Source: CAYVVD01 sp964454975 (GTDB taxonomy: Bacteria > Bacteroidota > Ignavibacteria > Kapaibacteriales > UBA2268). Taken from it: DNA of 64,000 bases. Below, one piece after another: positions 53,007-61,992 of the stretch. The DNA lies in contig CAYVVD010000009.1 of assembly GCA_964454975.1 (NCBI GenBank), positions 60,395 through 124,394 on the forward strand, written 5' to 3'. The notes beneath the pieces are model-generated. The model was not told the origin of the DNA and did no database searches. It worked only from the letters and a program-made list of their open reading frames with translations. How positions within the stretch are numbered: position 1 is the stretch's first letter; each line of letters starts with the position of its first letter. The position numbers and the translations under genes are program-made.

Positions 53007-55328
53007 ATGGCGTTAAGAGCCGACCTGGAAGCTAAAGAAGCAGAATGTGCTTCAGTTAAAGATTATACATTGCTTGCGCTCGAAGCACTTGCAGAGCCTG
53101 CAGACAAGGAGTATGCCCAGGAATTACTCGACCAGGCAGAAGGTGATTGCCAGTTTCCTGTTGATTATTGCAGGGTTGCGGAAGTTTATATCAGACTTGG
53201 CGATAAGGAAACTGCCGGGGAGCAGCTCGAAGAAGCAGAAGGCGCTTGCTTCGATGCACTTGAATATGCTGAAGTTGGGAATTGCTATGCAGTCCTGCTT
53301 GAAGACAAGGAAAAAGGAAGAGAGCTGCTGGAGAATGCTGCCGAAGAGGCTAAGAAGCCAACTGAATTCCTCACCATTTCAACCTATATCGGTGAAGGAC
53401 TTGGAGATGAGAAGCTTGCAAAGGAAGTGCTCAGCAAGGTAGAAGGTCAGCTTAAAACAGTTGCTGACTATAAAAACCTGGCTGAGAGCATTATAAAAGA
53501 AAGTGGTAACAAGGATTTAGCAAAGAAATTCTTTAAAAAGGCACTTAACAAAGTTGATGGTATCGAAGATTCCGTTGATTTCGCTGAAGAATCATTTAGA
53601 CTTTTCGAGGACCAGGCGCTCGTTGAGGAGATAATAGAAGATGTTGCCGAAGAAGCCCAGTTCACAAAGGAATTTGTCCTGCTTGCTAAGATTTATAAGA
53701 ATATCTGCGATGATGCTGAAAAAGCTGCAGAATTGATGGAACAGGCGAAAGACTTCGCAATGTCCGGCGAGGAAAATATCGAGCTTGGTAAAGGTTATTG
53801 GGAACTGTTCCAAAACAAGGATGCCGCTGCAGAAGCATACGAAAAGGGTGTAAACGATGTTAATGATAAAGACCAGATCCTTGCATTTGCAAAATCATGT
53901 GCCAAGGAAATGGGGAATATAGAGCTTGCCAAAAAGTTTTATGCCCGCGCTGAAAGCAAGATGAATAATGCTAAGGACCTTGCAGCTCTTGCATCGGCTA
54001 TTATAGCTGAACTTGACGACAAGGAATATGCCGATGATATTTACAGCCGTGCGGAGGTAAGCCTGAAAGACCCGGGAGAATTAAGAGTGCTGGCGCAGGA
54101 AATTATCACAAACATTGGTGATAAAGACAAAGCAAAGAATATCTATCTTAAGGCATTCGCGGCGATTGAAAAATTCCAGCCGATGGTAGAATTTGCTGAT
54201 GAAATCAACACTCGCATTAAAGACAAAGACTTTGCCCGTGAAATACTTGAAAAAGCAATTGATAAAGCAGAAAACTCTAAAGAATTGATACTGGTTGTTG
54301 AAAAAATCATTGATATCCTGGATGACAAGGAGTTTGCAAGCAGGATTCTTATTGATGCAGAAGAATCGGTAACCAGTCTCGATGAAATGAAATTAGCTAA
54401 TGAAACTATCAAAAAGTACTTTGCAAATGATGAAGAGTGGGTAATCCGTGTTGACGAGAAGCTGGTGAAAAGGCAGGAGAACCAGTCAAAATATGATGAA
54501 TACCAGCATCGCGAGGACAAGGTTAAGACCGTGAAGGAAATCCTTATTATCGCTGATGACATGATGGCAGAGCTAAACGATCCATATTATGCAAAGAAAC
54601 TCTTCCGGATGGCAGAAGATAAGCTGGATTCGGAAGGCCTCAATATTGATAAATACCGCAAGCTAATGCTGGCAATTAAGAAGTACCTAAGCGATGAGAA
54701 ATGGATTACATCTATACTGAATAAACTTGTTGAGAAAAGAGTCAACTTCTTCTTCGACCTGCATATAACTTGCAATGTTGCCAAAGAGTTACTGCCGGAG
54801 AAGGCAAGCGAACTTACAAAGGAATACCTTGCTAAGTTCGATTCAAAATTCCCTGAAAAGAGCGCATATGATTACAGCAACCTTGCAACAGGTTTTCTCG
54901 AATTGCTTAATGACAAAGAAACAGCAACCGGATATGTGGAAAAAGCGCTCGAGAAAGAGAGCGGTTACCTCGAGATGATTTACCTTGCCTGGGTGCTATC
55001 TAATACCGGGGAGAATTCAAGGGCCGAGTCGCTGATTATGCAGGCTACGGAAAAATGTATAACTGCCGCTGATTTCCACAGTATGGCAAAACGCCTGCTC
55101 TCACTTAAATTCGATTTGCCTCTTGTTAAGAACTCTTACGCAAAGGGTAGCAAACTGTCACATCCCTACGAAAAACTGGAATGGACAGAAGGTATTATTG
55201 ACATTTTAAATGACAAAGAATGGGCAAGGCGCGCCTACGGCGAAATAGCAGGCAGCTTTACCAGCTATGTAGAAAAAGAAAGTTACGAACAGAGCCGGAA
55301 AAGGAAGCTCGAAGGCGAATTAATCTGA
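53007..55328 (+). CDS. acidic all-helical protein of about nineteen 34-residue repeats, linked to qmoAB
   Basis: A 773-residue protein without signal peptide or membrane helix. From residue 17 to the C-terminus it is built of about nineteen repeats of 34 residues. The consensus is x-Asp/Glu-Tyr/Phe-x-x-Leu-Ala-x-x-Ile, then Leu-x-Asp-Lys-Glu-x-Ala-Lys-x-Ile-Leu-x-Lys-Ala-Glu; examples are LGDKETAGEQLEEAE, LDDKEYADDIYSRAE and LDDKEFASRILIDAE. The period and two-helix pattern are those of a TPR/Sel1-like solenoid, but the Asp-Lys-Glu turn is distinctive. It starts 26 bp after qmoB, where qmoC would be expected, and is followed by a terminator. It is therefore probably a scaffold or docking partner of the QmoAB pair. 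No catalytic motif is seen; function unknown. Confidence 0.88.
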   Translation: MALRADLEAKEAECASVKDYTLLALEALAEPADKEYAQELLDQAEGDCQFPVDYCRVAEVYIRLGDKETAGEQLEEAEGACFDALEYAEVGNCYAVLLEDKEKGRELLENAAEEAKKPTEFLTISTYIGEGLGDEKLAKEVLSKVEGQLKTVADYKNLAESIIKESGNKDLAKKFFKKALNKVDGIEDSVDFAEESFRLFEDQALVEEIIEDVAEEAQFTKEFVLLAKIYKNICDDAEKAAELMEQAKDFAMSGEENIELGKGYWELFQNKDAAAEAYEKGVNDVNDKDQILAFAKSCAKEMGNIELAKKFYARAESKMNNAKDLAALASAIIAELDDKEYADDIYSRAEVSLKDPGELRVLAQEIITNIGDKDKAKNIYLKAFAAIEKFQPMVEFADEINTRIKDKDFAREILEKAIDKAENSKELILVVEKIIDILDDKEFASRILIDAEESVTSLDEMKLANETIKKYFANDEEWVIRVDEKLVKRQENQSKYDEYQHREDKVKTVKEILIIADDMMAELNDPYYAKKLFRMAEDKLDSEGLNIDKYRKLMLAIKKYLSDEKWITSILNKLVEKRVNFFFDLHITCNVAKELLPEKASELTKEYLAKFDSKFPEKSAYDYSNLATGFLELLNDKETATGYVEKALEKESGYLEMIYLAWVLSNTGENSRAESLIMQATEKCITAADFHSMAKRLLSLKFDLPLVKNSYAKGSKLSHPYEKLEWTEGIIDILNDKEWARRAYGEIAGSFTSYVEKESYEQSRKRKLEGELI

Positions 55329-55392
55329 CCGGAAGCACGGAAGAACGAGAAAAAAAAGCTCCTTTTCCCATTCCTTATCTTTCATTATTCAT

Positions 55393-55420
55393 AAAAAAGG
55401 CTGCCAAAGCAGCCTTTTTT
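55393..55420. terminator. bidirectional intrinsic terminator
   Basis: Perfect hairpin aaggctgc-caaa-gcagcctt extended by A on the left and T on the right (aaaaaa ... tttttt). It thus works as an intrinsic terminator in both directions. It sits between the convergent ends of the qmoAB-repeat operon (stop 55328) and the PD40/OmpA gene (stop 55434). Confidence 0.92.
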
Positions 55421-55433
55421 AATTTGATTGTGT

Positions 55434-58112
55434 TTATTTTGAACCCTGGTTCTTCAGGTCTTCCCAATACTTCTTGGGTGTTTTTATTATCACCTGGACT
55501 GTTCTGTTGTAGAAACGGCCTTCGGGAAGTGAGTTGTCGTAAAGCGGTTCATCCTCGCCAACTCCAGTTGAGGATAAGCTGCTGTATTTACCTTTCGTTT
55601 CCTTGTTAATACCTCTTTCTACTGTACCTGAACGGCGTTTGGAAAGCCTTTCATTGTGGTCATACATCCCAACATTGTCTGTGTGGCCGATTACATCTAC
55701 GTTAGAAACAGGTGTGACTCTGTTATAAACATAGTCATTCATGATGCGTTCATTTACCTGACCTGCATCTGACCTGTCGAACGGGAAGAGTATAAGGTTG
55801 TATTTTTCTAGTGTACTGTCACGTAACTCGCCAATCCTGCGCTCGAGTATTTTCACCTGCTTAACAGGAATCTCTATTGGTTCTGAAGCACATTCGGCGC
55901 CTGAATGAGTTGTAACTACCAGCCTTGCATTGTATGACACTTCATCCTTAGGATAGAGGCCACCGATATTTTTCCAGTCCCAGGTATAAGATTCGTCAAC
56001 AGTGCCGATGTTTGTAAGTGTTTTCCACTCGGCACCACCACGAGTGATTTCTATTCTCCTCTTTTCAATGAGTACATCCTCTATGCCATTTTTCATTACC
56101 CAGTTCATAAATTCAGGCTGTGGGTAAGTACGTGGATCCCTGTCAAAGACAGGTTTTGTAACAGACCATTCGTTGCAATTCAATTCAACACGCCTGTTCT
56201 CCTGGTTACCTGTAGTGTCAATCCTGTTATTTGACGGTACAACCGGCTTATCCCGCCATGAAACTTTTAGCCTGTCTTCGCTTATCTGCCATACATCCGT
56301 GAAGTATTTGAATACATTCATAGCCCTGTTCTTTGAAAGGTCGGGTGTGTTTTTTTCTTCCGGGAGAGTCCCGTCGTTACATCCAACTATTTCAAGCTTA
56401 ACATCGGGATTCTTCTGCAACCTGTATGCGAAAACATTCATCACGTGGTAGTATTTATCAAGTGTTCCACCGAGTATCGTAGTGTCGGCAAAATTCTCTT
56501 TGTAGGGATCACCGGGGCCTTCAAACATAATATATCTGTCTGGAATCTCAGCGGAGCCAGATGGGAAGAAAACATAATTTAGCAACGGGTATAATTCCCA
56601 TTTTTCTCTTTCTTCCATTACGAGGCCTCTGAAAGATGCCAGTTCCGGATTTGCTTCCTTATTGTTAGTTATGTAATCAGCTTCATCAATGCGTGCTTCG
56701 AGAACAGGCCTTTGGCCAAGTGTTACTGTAACTTCATATTCAGTATCAATCGCACCTGCTTCGTCCTGTTTTGTAGTAGTTTGTGGTTTCTCAACGTGAA
56801 GCGTCTTTGTACTTTTACCATATTTTTCATTGAATGCGGATACTTCAAAATCGATTGACAGGATAGAATCCCGAGGATCGCCATAATCTGTGTTAGATAC
56901 GACGAGCTCGAATTTTGTTCTTGATGTTGTGAGTGTATCCCTGAAAATCCTGCCGGTAATAGGATTTTTTACTTCTATGGCAGCGGGGATATTCTCTCCG
57001 GAACATTCATCTATAACCATTCCTACTATATTAACGGCTTTGAAAAATGTAGGTACAAAAGCCATGAATACATCAAGGTTGCCCTGGAATCCGGATAAAT
57101 CTTCTCTTGTTGAAGAGAAATATAAAACATCACCCGAAGCAGGTAGAGAAATAAAGGATTCATCCATTTCAGTGTTAATTGGTTCGCCGAGGTTAACCGG
57201 TCTGCTCCAAGAATCAGACGTAGGGTCGTAAGTTGTCATATAAAAGTCGAGGCCGCCGATATTCGGGTCGTGTCCTCTTGAAGCGAAAAACAATGTCTGG
57301 TTGTCAGCTGCAATAAACGGAGAAAACTCCTGTTCTTCAGTATTCAATTCTTCAAGGTTTACTGCGGGTTTCCATTCTTCCAAATCAAAATCATAATCGG
57401 CATACCAAATATCAAGATTTTCTTCTGACATTTCACCATCGGAATTTGGTCCGGGCCTGTTTGAAATGAAAAATACCCGACTCTGATCAGGTGAAATACT
57501 TGGCTGTGAATCCCAGAATTTTGTGTTCACATTTCTGCCGAGGTTAATCGGCCTTGCCCATTTGTCGCCTTCGATTGTTGTCCTGTAAATATCACAACTT
57601 CCAAGCCCGTCCGGACGGTTACATCCTGTAAAATAGAGTGATTGCCTGTCAGCTGCAATAGAAGCAGCGCCTTCATTCAACTCAGTGTTTACTCCGGATT
57701 TACCTAATTCGTTTGACGGGTCCAGATTGTAAGGCTCAAAGAAAAATGTATCAAGCCGGTTGTTTTTCTTTGCTACCCAAAAGTCGTGAGAAGGATCGTC
57801 ATCAGCATTTAGTACACTTCCATCCCTGTTGGATACATAGAACAAAGTACGGCCGTCAGCAGAGATTGTGGGGGCATAGTCCACATCTTCAAAGTTAATA
57901 ATCGGACCCAGGTTTATAATCCTTATTGATTCATTATTTAAGATTGATCCACCTTCGTCATCCTGTATAACTACATTGCCGACAATTTCGGCTGAATAAA
58001 GATATTTCGTGTTTGCCATCGCCCAATCATCATTATTTTCCCGCGCGTTGGCATAATTAGCTGAGATAATCATTGCCAGAATCAGCGCCAATAGCGTTAA
58101 TCTTAGTTTCAT
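55434..58112 (-). CDS. PD40 propeller / twin OmpA-domain outer-membrane protein
   Basis: An 892-residue exported protein (signal peptide to about residue 23). Residues about 70-360 form a PD40/WD40-like propeller (PTISADGRTLFYVSNRDG, PSISPDQSRVFFISNRPG and further blades). A carboxypeptidase-D-like beta domain follows (about 365-460). A degenerate OmpA-like domain comes next (about 510-665: LLNYVFFPSGSAEIPDRY, IVGCNDG). A canonical OmpA domain ends the protein (about 775-885: NLILFPFDRSDAGQ, VIGHTDNVGMYDHNERLSKRR, LPEGRFYNRTVQVI). The last two domains match those of the barrel protein at 39097-41109, indicating duplication. It probably anchors to peptidoglycan with the propeller as a protein-binding platform, as in PorE-type T9SS proteins, though its role is unproven. 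Confidence 0.88.
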   Translation of the reverse strand: MKLRLTLLALILAMIISANYANARENNDDWAMANTKYLYSAEIVGNVVIQDDEGGSILNNESIRIINLGPIINFEDVDYAPTISADGRTLFYVSNRDGSVLNADDDPSHDFWVAKKNNRLDTFFFEPYNLDPSNELGKSGVNTELNEGAASIAADRQSLYFTGCNRPDGLGSCDIYRTTIEGDKWARPINLGRNVNTKFWDSQPSISPDQSRVFFISNRPGPNSDGEMSEENLDIWYADYDFDLEEWKPAVNLEELNTEEQEFSPFIAADNQTLFFASRGHDPNIGGLDFYMTTYDPTSDSWSRPVNLGEPINTEMDESFISLPASGDVLYFSSTREDLSGFQGNLDVFMAFVPTFFKAVNIVGMVIDECSGENIPAAIEVKNPITGRIFRDTLTTSRTKFELVVSNTDYGDPRDSILSIDFEVSAFNEKYGKSTKTLHVEKPQTTTKQDEAGAIDTEYEVTVTLGQRPVLEARIDEADYITNNKEANPELASFRGLVMEEREKWELYPLLNYVFFPSGSAEIPDRYIMFEGPGDPYKENFADTTILGGTLDKYYHVMNVFAYRLQKNPDVKLEIVGCNDGTLPEEKNTPDLSKNRAMNVFKYFTDVWQISEDRLKVSWRDKPVVPSNNRIDTTGNQENRRVELNCNEWSVTKPVFDRDPRTYPQPEFMNWVMKNGIEDVLIEKRRIEITRGGAEWKTLTNIGTVDESYTWDWKNIGGLYPKDEVSYNARLVVTTHSGAECASEPIEIPVKQVKILERRIGELRDSTLEKYNLILFPFDRSDAGQVNERIMNDYVYNRVTPVSNVDVIGHTDNVGMYDHNERLSKRRSGTVERGINKETKGKYSSLSSTGVGEDEPLYDNSLPEGRFYNRTVQVIIKTPKKYWEDLKNQGSK

Positions 58113-58515
58113 AAACTCAATCCTACATAATAAAAGTTACAAGCGTTTATTTAGTTTAATGACTTAACAAAATTTTGTGAAAAAAATTACACATTGGGTG
58201 AGAAAAAATCACGCAGGTTATAAAAATTCCCGTAATTGATTGATTCATTTACAGGATAGCGCCTTCCCCAACGTGCCCGGCGTGAAGTCTAAATATAATT
58301 GTAATTGACTGTTATTTGCCTGCATTAATTCAATTTAGCTCAAATCACAACGCCGAATGAATAATTTAAACTAATTAAGATTAAATCACAAGTGTTTTCA
58401 TTAAAAATTGTGTAAAAAGACACACATAATGCCATTTTATCAGTTTCTATTTTGTACTAAAGCCCGTAGGGATTAAATTAGTTAATTAGAGTAATTGTTA
58501 AAATCGGGGATGGAT
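58113..58515. other. gene-free divergent promoter region
   Basis: About 400 bp, AT-rich, between the minus-strand PD40/OmpA gene and the plus-strand TPR gene. No RNA gene, no repeat of the two families seen elsewhere and no exact TTG/TAnnTTTG pair was found. It presumably holds both promoters. Confidence 0.5.
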
Positions 58516-59148
58516 ATGAAAAATCTCACTTTGTTTCTTTTATTGATTCTTACTGCACCTCTATATTTATTTTCGCAGGATCAGGGATTTATACAGACTG
58601 CCTACAATGCCATAATCGCAAGAAACTATTCCCTTGCACTTGAAAACTACACTAAGGCTATCGAAAATTATGACCAGTATGCTCCTGCTTTTTATGGAAG
58701 AGGGCTTGCAAATTATTTCCTTGAAAACTATGAACAGGCACTCGCTGATTTTGAACATGCTGTTTCGCTTGATAAGAATTACTTTGAAGCATACTACGGG
58801 ATGGGAATTTGTTTTACCAAGCAAGGTGATTTTAACCTTGCGATAGAAAATTTTGCTAAGTCGCTAACAATCAGCAATGATTACCCGGAAGCATATTATG
58901 CAAGAGGAAATGCTTACTACTTCCAGGAAAATTCCCAGGCTGCGCTGAAAGACTATCAAAAAGCTATTGAACTGCAACCCGACTATGGACTTGCTTATTA
59001 TGGCCGGGGAGTGGTTTACAAGCTGATGAACATGAACCGTAAAGCACTCGACGATTTCGACAAGTACCTTGAATTAAACGGGAATGTTGACGGCCTTGCC
59101 GCTGAAGTTCAGCGACTGATTAAAGAAATTGAAACAGCAGATGAATAA
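58516..59148 (+). CDS. exported TPR protein
   Basis: About 210 residues starting at the ATG at 58516 (an ATG two codons earlier and a TTG at 58495 are alternatives). Signal peptide MKNLTLFLLLILTAPLYLFSQ, then five tetratricopeptide repeats of 34 residues, such as AIENYDQYAPAFYGRGLANY and AVSLDKNYFEAYYGMGICF. It ends in a charged helix. TPR repeats bind partner proteins; being periplasmic, it may organise the envelope proteins encoded downstream. It starts a four-gene run (gaps 12 and 5 bp, then an overlap) with DUF6029, Omp28 and DUF2007 genes. Confidence 0.9.
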   Translation: MKNLTLFLLLILTAPLYLFSQDQGFIQTAYNAIIARNYSLALENYTKAIENYDQYAPAFYGRGLANYFLENYEQALADFEHAVSLDKNYFEAYYGMGICFTKQGDFNLAIENFAKSLTISNDYPEAYYARGNAYYFQENSQAALKDYQKAIELQPDYGLAYYGRGVVYKLMNMNRKALDDFDKYLELNGNVDGLAAEVQRLIKEIETADE

Positions 59149-59160
59149 TTCGGAAATGAA

Positions 59161-60810
59161 ATGCAGAAGCTATTAATTGCGATTTTTTGTTTTACTTCGT
59201 TTTCGGTTTTTTCGCAAAATCCTATGGATATTGGCAGGTTTAGCGGGAATTTTAACATTGAAGCCCAGGCTTATACAAAGGATACAATTATCGGTGCAGA
59301 AGAAGTACCCGAAAGCATCCGCTCAAATTCATTCCTGAATTTGATTTATTATCTCGGTGATTTCGAAGCAGGCATCAGGTATGAAGCTTACCTTCCCCCT
59401 CTGCTTGGCTACGACGCAGACTACGAAGGAAGTGGTATAGCTTACAGGTACATAACATACCGCTCAGACTTAATTGAAATTACTGGTGGCGATTTCTACG
59501 AGCAATTCGGCAGTGGCCTAATTTTCCGTGCTTACGAAGAGAAGGCCCTCGGTATTGACAATGCCGTTGATGGTGTGCGATTTAAACTATTCCCGGCAGA
59601 TGGTATTGAATTAACCGGTCTTCTCGGTAACCAGCGTTCCTATTGGGGCAAGAGCGAAGGTATTGTAAGAGCCGGAGACGCAAATATTAACCTGAACAGC
59701 TTGTTGCCTGAATCAATGCCTGAAGAATTGGGAATAACAATTGGCGGCAGCGTGGTGAGCAAGTTCCAGGCGGATAACGAAACGACCTACAATCTGCCTG
59801 AGAATGTTCTGGCATATTCCGGGCGGCTTTTGCTAAACGGCTATACATATTCTTTCGAAGGTGAATATGCCTATAAATATAACGATCCGAATGCTACAAA
59901 CCAATTCAGTTTTAACCCGGGTCAGGGTATTATTCTAAGCGGTTCATATTTTGATATGGGCATTGGAATCTCGCTAAACACACATTGGATTGATAATATG
60001 GATTTCCGTAGCGACCGCGGGGCAATAATAAATGACCTGAATATGAGCTTTGTCCCCCCTCTTACAAAACAGCATGTTTACAGAATGACAACACTATATC
60101 CATTTGGTTCTCAATTGAATGGCGAAGCCGGCTACCAGGCGGAAATTACCTATAAATTCGAAAAAAATACATTTCTGGGTGGAGACTATGGCACAACATT
60201 CAACGTAAACTATTCAGAAGTATATTCAATAGATACAACTTTCATTGACAGCGAAACATATGAATCCAGGTTTCTCGGAATAGGGGATGACTTGTACTTC
60301 AGCGATGCGAATTTTAGTGTTTCTCACCGTTGGTCGCCAGATTTCAAAACCAATATATTTCTGATGCATTCAACATACGACAGGGATGTACTCGAAGAAG
60401 GCGGCACTCCGATTTTTGGAAAAGTTACTTCGAATGCAGCGGTGTTTGAGTTTACTTACAGGCTGTCTGAAGACCATGCGATACGAACTGAGTTGCAGAA
60501 CTTATGGTCGGAACAGGATTCAACCCAACACGAACCCGACAACCGCAATGGCGACTGGGCAATGGTGCTCGTTGAATATACAATAGCCCCGACTTATTAT
60601 ATTACGGTTTGGGACGAGTATAATTACGGCAATGAGTTTGAAGAGAGGCGTTTACACTATCCGGGTGTTTCGCTCGCCTTCATTTTAGGCGCCACAAGAG
60701 TAGCTCTTGGTTATGGCAGGCAGCGCGGCGGATTGATTTGCGTCGGTGGTGTTTGCCGCTCCGTTCCGGCATCCAACGGTTTTTCCTTTAATGTATCATC
60801 ATCATTCTGA
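59161..60810 (+). CDS. DUF6029 family outer-membrane protein
   Basis: A 549-residue exported protein (signal peptide MQKLLIAIFCFTSFSVFSQ). The body is beta-strand-rich, with alternating Tyr/Phe and polar residues and Gly/Asp turns, consistent with an outer-membrane barrel. N-terminal blocks (GRFSGNFNIEAQAY, GGDFYEQFGSGLIFRAYEEK, GVRFKLFPADGIELTGLLG) match DUF6029 proteins of Bacteroidota. The chain ends in a hydrophobic strand FSFNVSSSF. It is encoded directly before an Omp28 gene, the usual neighbour of this family. The transport or enzymatic role is unknown. Confidence 0.85.
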   Translation: MQKLLIAIFCFTSFSVFSQNPMDIGRFSGNFNIEAQAYTKDTIIGAEEVPESIRSNSFLNLIYYLGDFEAGIRYEAYLPPLLGYDADYEGSGIAYRYITYRSDLIEITGGDFYEQFGSGLIFRAYEEKALGIDNAVDGVRFKLFPADGIELTGLLGNQRSYWGKSEGIVRAGDANINLNSLLPESMPEELGITIGGSVVSKFQADNETTYNLPENVLAYSGRLLLNGYTYSFEGEYAYKYNDPNATNQFSFNPGQGIILSGSYFDMGIGISLNTHWIDNMDFRSDRGAIINDLNMSFVPPLTKQHVYRMTTLYPFGSQLNGEAGYQAEITYKFEKNTFLGGDYGTTFNVNYSEVYSIDTTFIDSETYESRFLGIGDDLYFSDANFSVSHRWSPDFKTNIFLMHSTYDRDVLEEGGTPIFGKVTSNAAVFEFTYRLSEDHAIRTELQNLWSEQDSTQHEPDNRNGDWAMVLVEYTIAPTYYITVWDEYNYGNEFEERRLHYPGVSLAFILGATRVALGYGRQRGGLICVGGVCRSVPASNGFSFNVSSSF

Positions 60811-60815
60811 TAATT

Positions 60816-61670
60816 ATGAAACACTTATCTTTAATACCTGCAATAATATTTGCTTTTGGAATTTTCTCCTGTGATGTAATTGACCCGCCTTATCTCGAAG
60901 AAGGAGGTACAACTCCTATTGACACTACTGAGCGAAGGCAGAAATTACTCATCGAAGAATATACAGGATTCAAGTGTCCGAACTGTCCGCCCGCTGCTGA
61001 AGTCATGCACAACCTTGAAGAGAAATACCCCGATAATGTCGTGCTTCTTACTGTTCATGCCGGGAGCTTTGCAAATCCTGATGCAAATGAGCCTTATACT
61101 TATGATTTCCGGACACCTGAAGGCGACCAGCTTAACCAGTATTTTAATATCAAAGCTTATCCTTCCGGAATGGTGAACAGGACAGAACGGGACAACAGGC
61201 GCACACTTAGCAGCGCGCAATGGGAACCTCGTTTGCGAGACCTTGTTGAGATGAAAGCGCCTCTAAAGCTTGACCTCGAAGTTGAATATGATGAAAATTC
61301 CCGCAAAGTGACATGCGATGTTAAAATGAAATACTTCGAAACTGGTACGTCAGAGCATCAAATTGGCTTTTATATCGTAGAAGATGAATTCCTTAACTGG
61401 CAGACAGACCAACGCAAAACCCCTAAGGACGTAGAAAACTATGAACACAACAATATCCTCCGAACTTCAATAAATGGTACATTCGGCATACCTTTTACCG
61501 GTGAAGCAATTTTAAAAGGAGATGAATTTGAAGAATCGTATGAATATACGATTCCCCCAAATGACTGGACAACTGAAAACCTTCGAATTATTGCATTTGT
61601 TTGTGATGCAGGCAACGAGTTCGAGATCCTCCAGGTGGAGGATGCTTACATTATTGAAAGAACTGAATGA
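60816..61670 (+). CDS. Omp28-related lipoprotein with thioredoxin-like domain
   Basis: A 284-residue exported protein. The N-terminus (IIFAFGIFSCDVIDPP) offers a lipoprotein-type Cys at about residue 19. The Omp28/thioredoxin-like domain starts with LIEEYTGFKCPNCPPAAEVM near 46-65, where Cys-Pro-Asn-Cys is a thioredoxin-type active site. It continues with VHAGSFANPDANEPY and an IKAYPSGMVNR cis-Pro region near 110. The C-terminal half is an Ig-like beta domain. It lies 5 bp behind the DUF6029 gene and overlaps the DUF2007 gene by four bases. It may help fold or reduce disulfides of surface proteins (inference). Confidence 0.88.
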   Translation: MKHLSLIPAIIFAFGIFSCDVIDPPYLEEGGTTPIDTTERRQKLLIEEYTGFKCPNCPPAAEVMHNLEEKYPDNVVLLTVHAGSFANPDANEPYTYDFRTPEGDQLNQYFNIKAYPSGMVNRTERDNRRTLSSAQWEPRLRDLVEMKAPLKLDLEVEYDENSRKVTCDVKMKYFETGTSEHQIGFYIVEDEFLNWQTDQRKTPKDVENYEHNNILRTSINGTFGIPFTGEAILKGDEFEESYEYTIPPNDWTTENLRIIAFVCDAGNEFEILQVEDAYIIERTE

Positions 61671-61987
61671 GGTGCCCCGCCTGCAAAAACGAATTGCCCG
61701 GGATGGGCTTCACAGATTGCCCTGTTTGCGGACATGAATTCGGTGAGGATGATATTCCCGGCAGCATAAGCTGGGTGCTTGTTTATACCACAAGTACCGA
61801 AATAGATGCGGAGATGTTCCGTGCCAACCTTGAAAATGCAGGTATCCCTGCACAATTGCTTTCACAGATTGACACTACGAGAATGTTCACCATAGGCCAC
61901 CTCGCAATTGTAAAAATCTATGTCCCTGACATTTATGAAAAAGATGCGAAAGAACTGATTGCAAGAATAGAAAGAAAAGAATATTAA
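61667..61987 (+). CDS. zinc-ribbon plus DUF2007 protein
   Basis: A 106-residue soluble protein. A short rubredoxin-like zinc ribbon (MRCPACKNEL, then DCPVCGHEFGEDD) gives four Cys in two Cys-x2-Cys pairs. It is followed by a DUF2007 domain (about 34-104: WVLVYTTSTEIDAEMFRANLENAGI ... AIVKIYVPD). DUF2007 proteins are described as putative signal-transducing, PII-like small proteins with no proven ligand. Last gene of the TPR-DUF6029-Omp28 run, coupled by an ATGA overlap; it ends 5 bp from the convergent YjbR gene. Confidence 0.85.
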   Translation: MRCPACKNELPGMGFTDCPVCGHEFGEDDIPGSISWVLVYTTSTEIDAEMFRANLENAGIPAQLLSQIDTTRMFTIGHLAIVKIYVPDIYEKDAKELIARIERKEY

Positions 61988-61992
61988 ATAAG

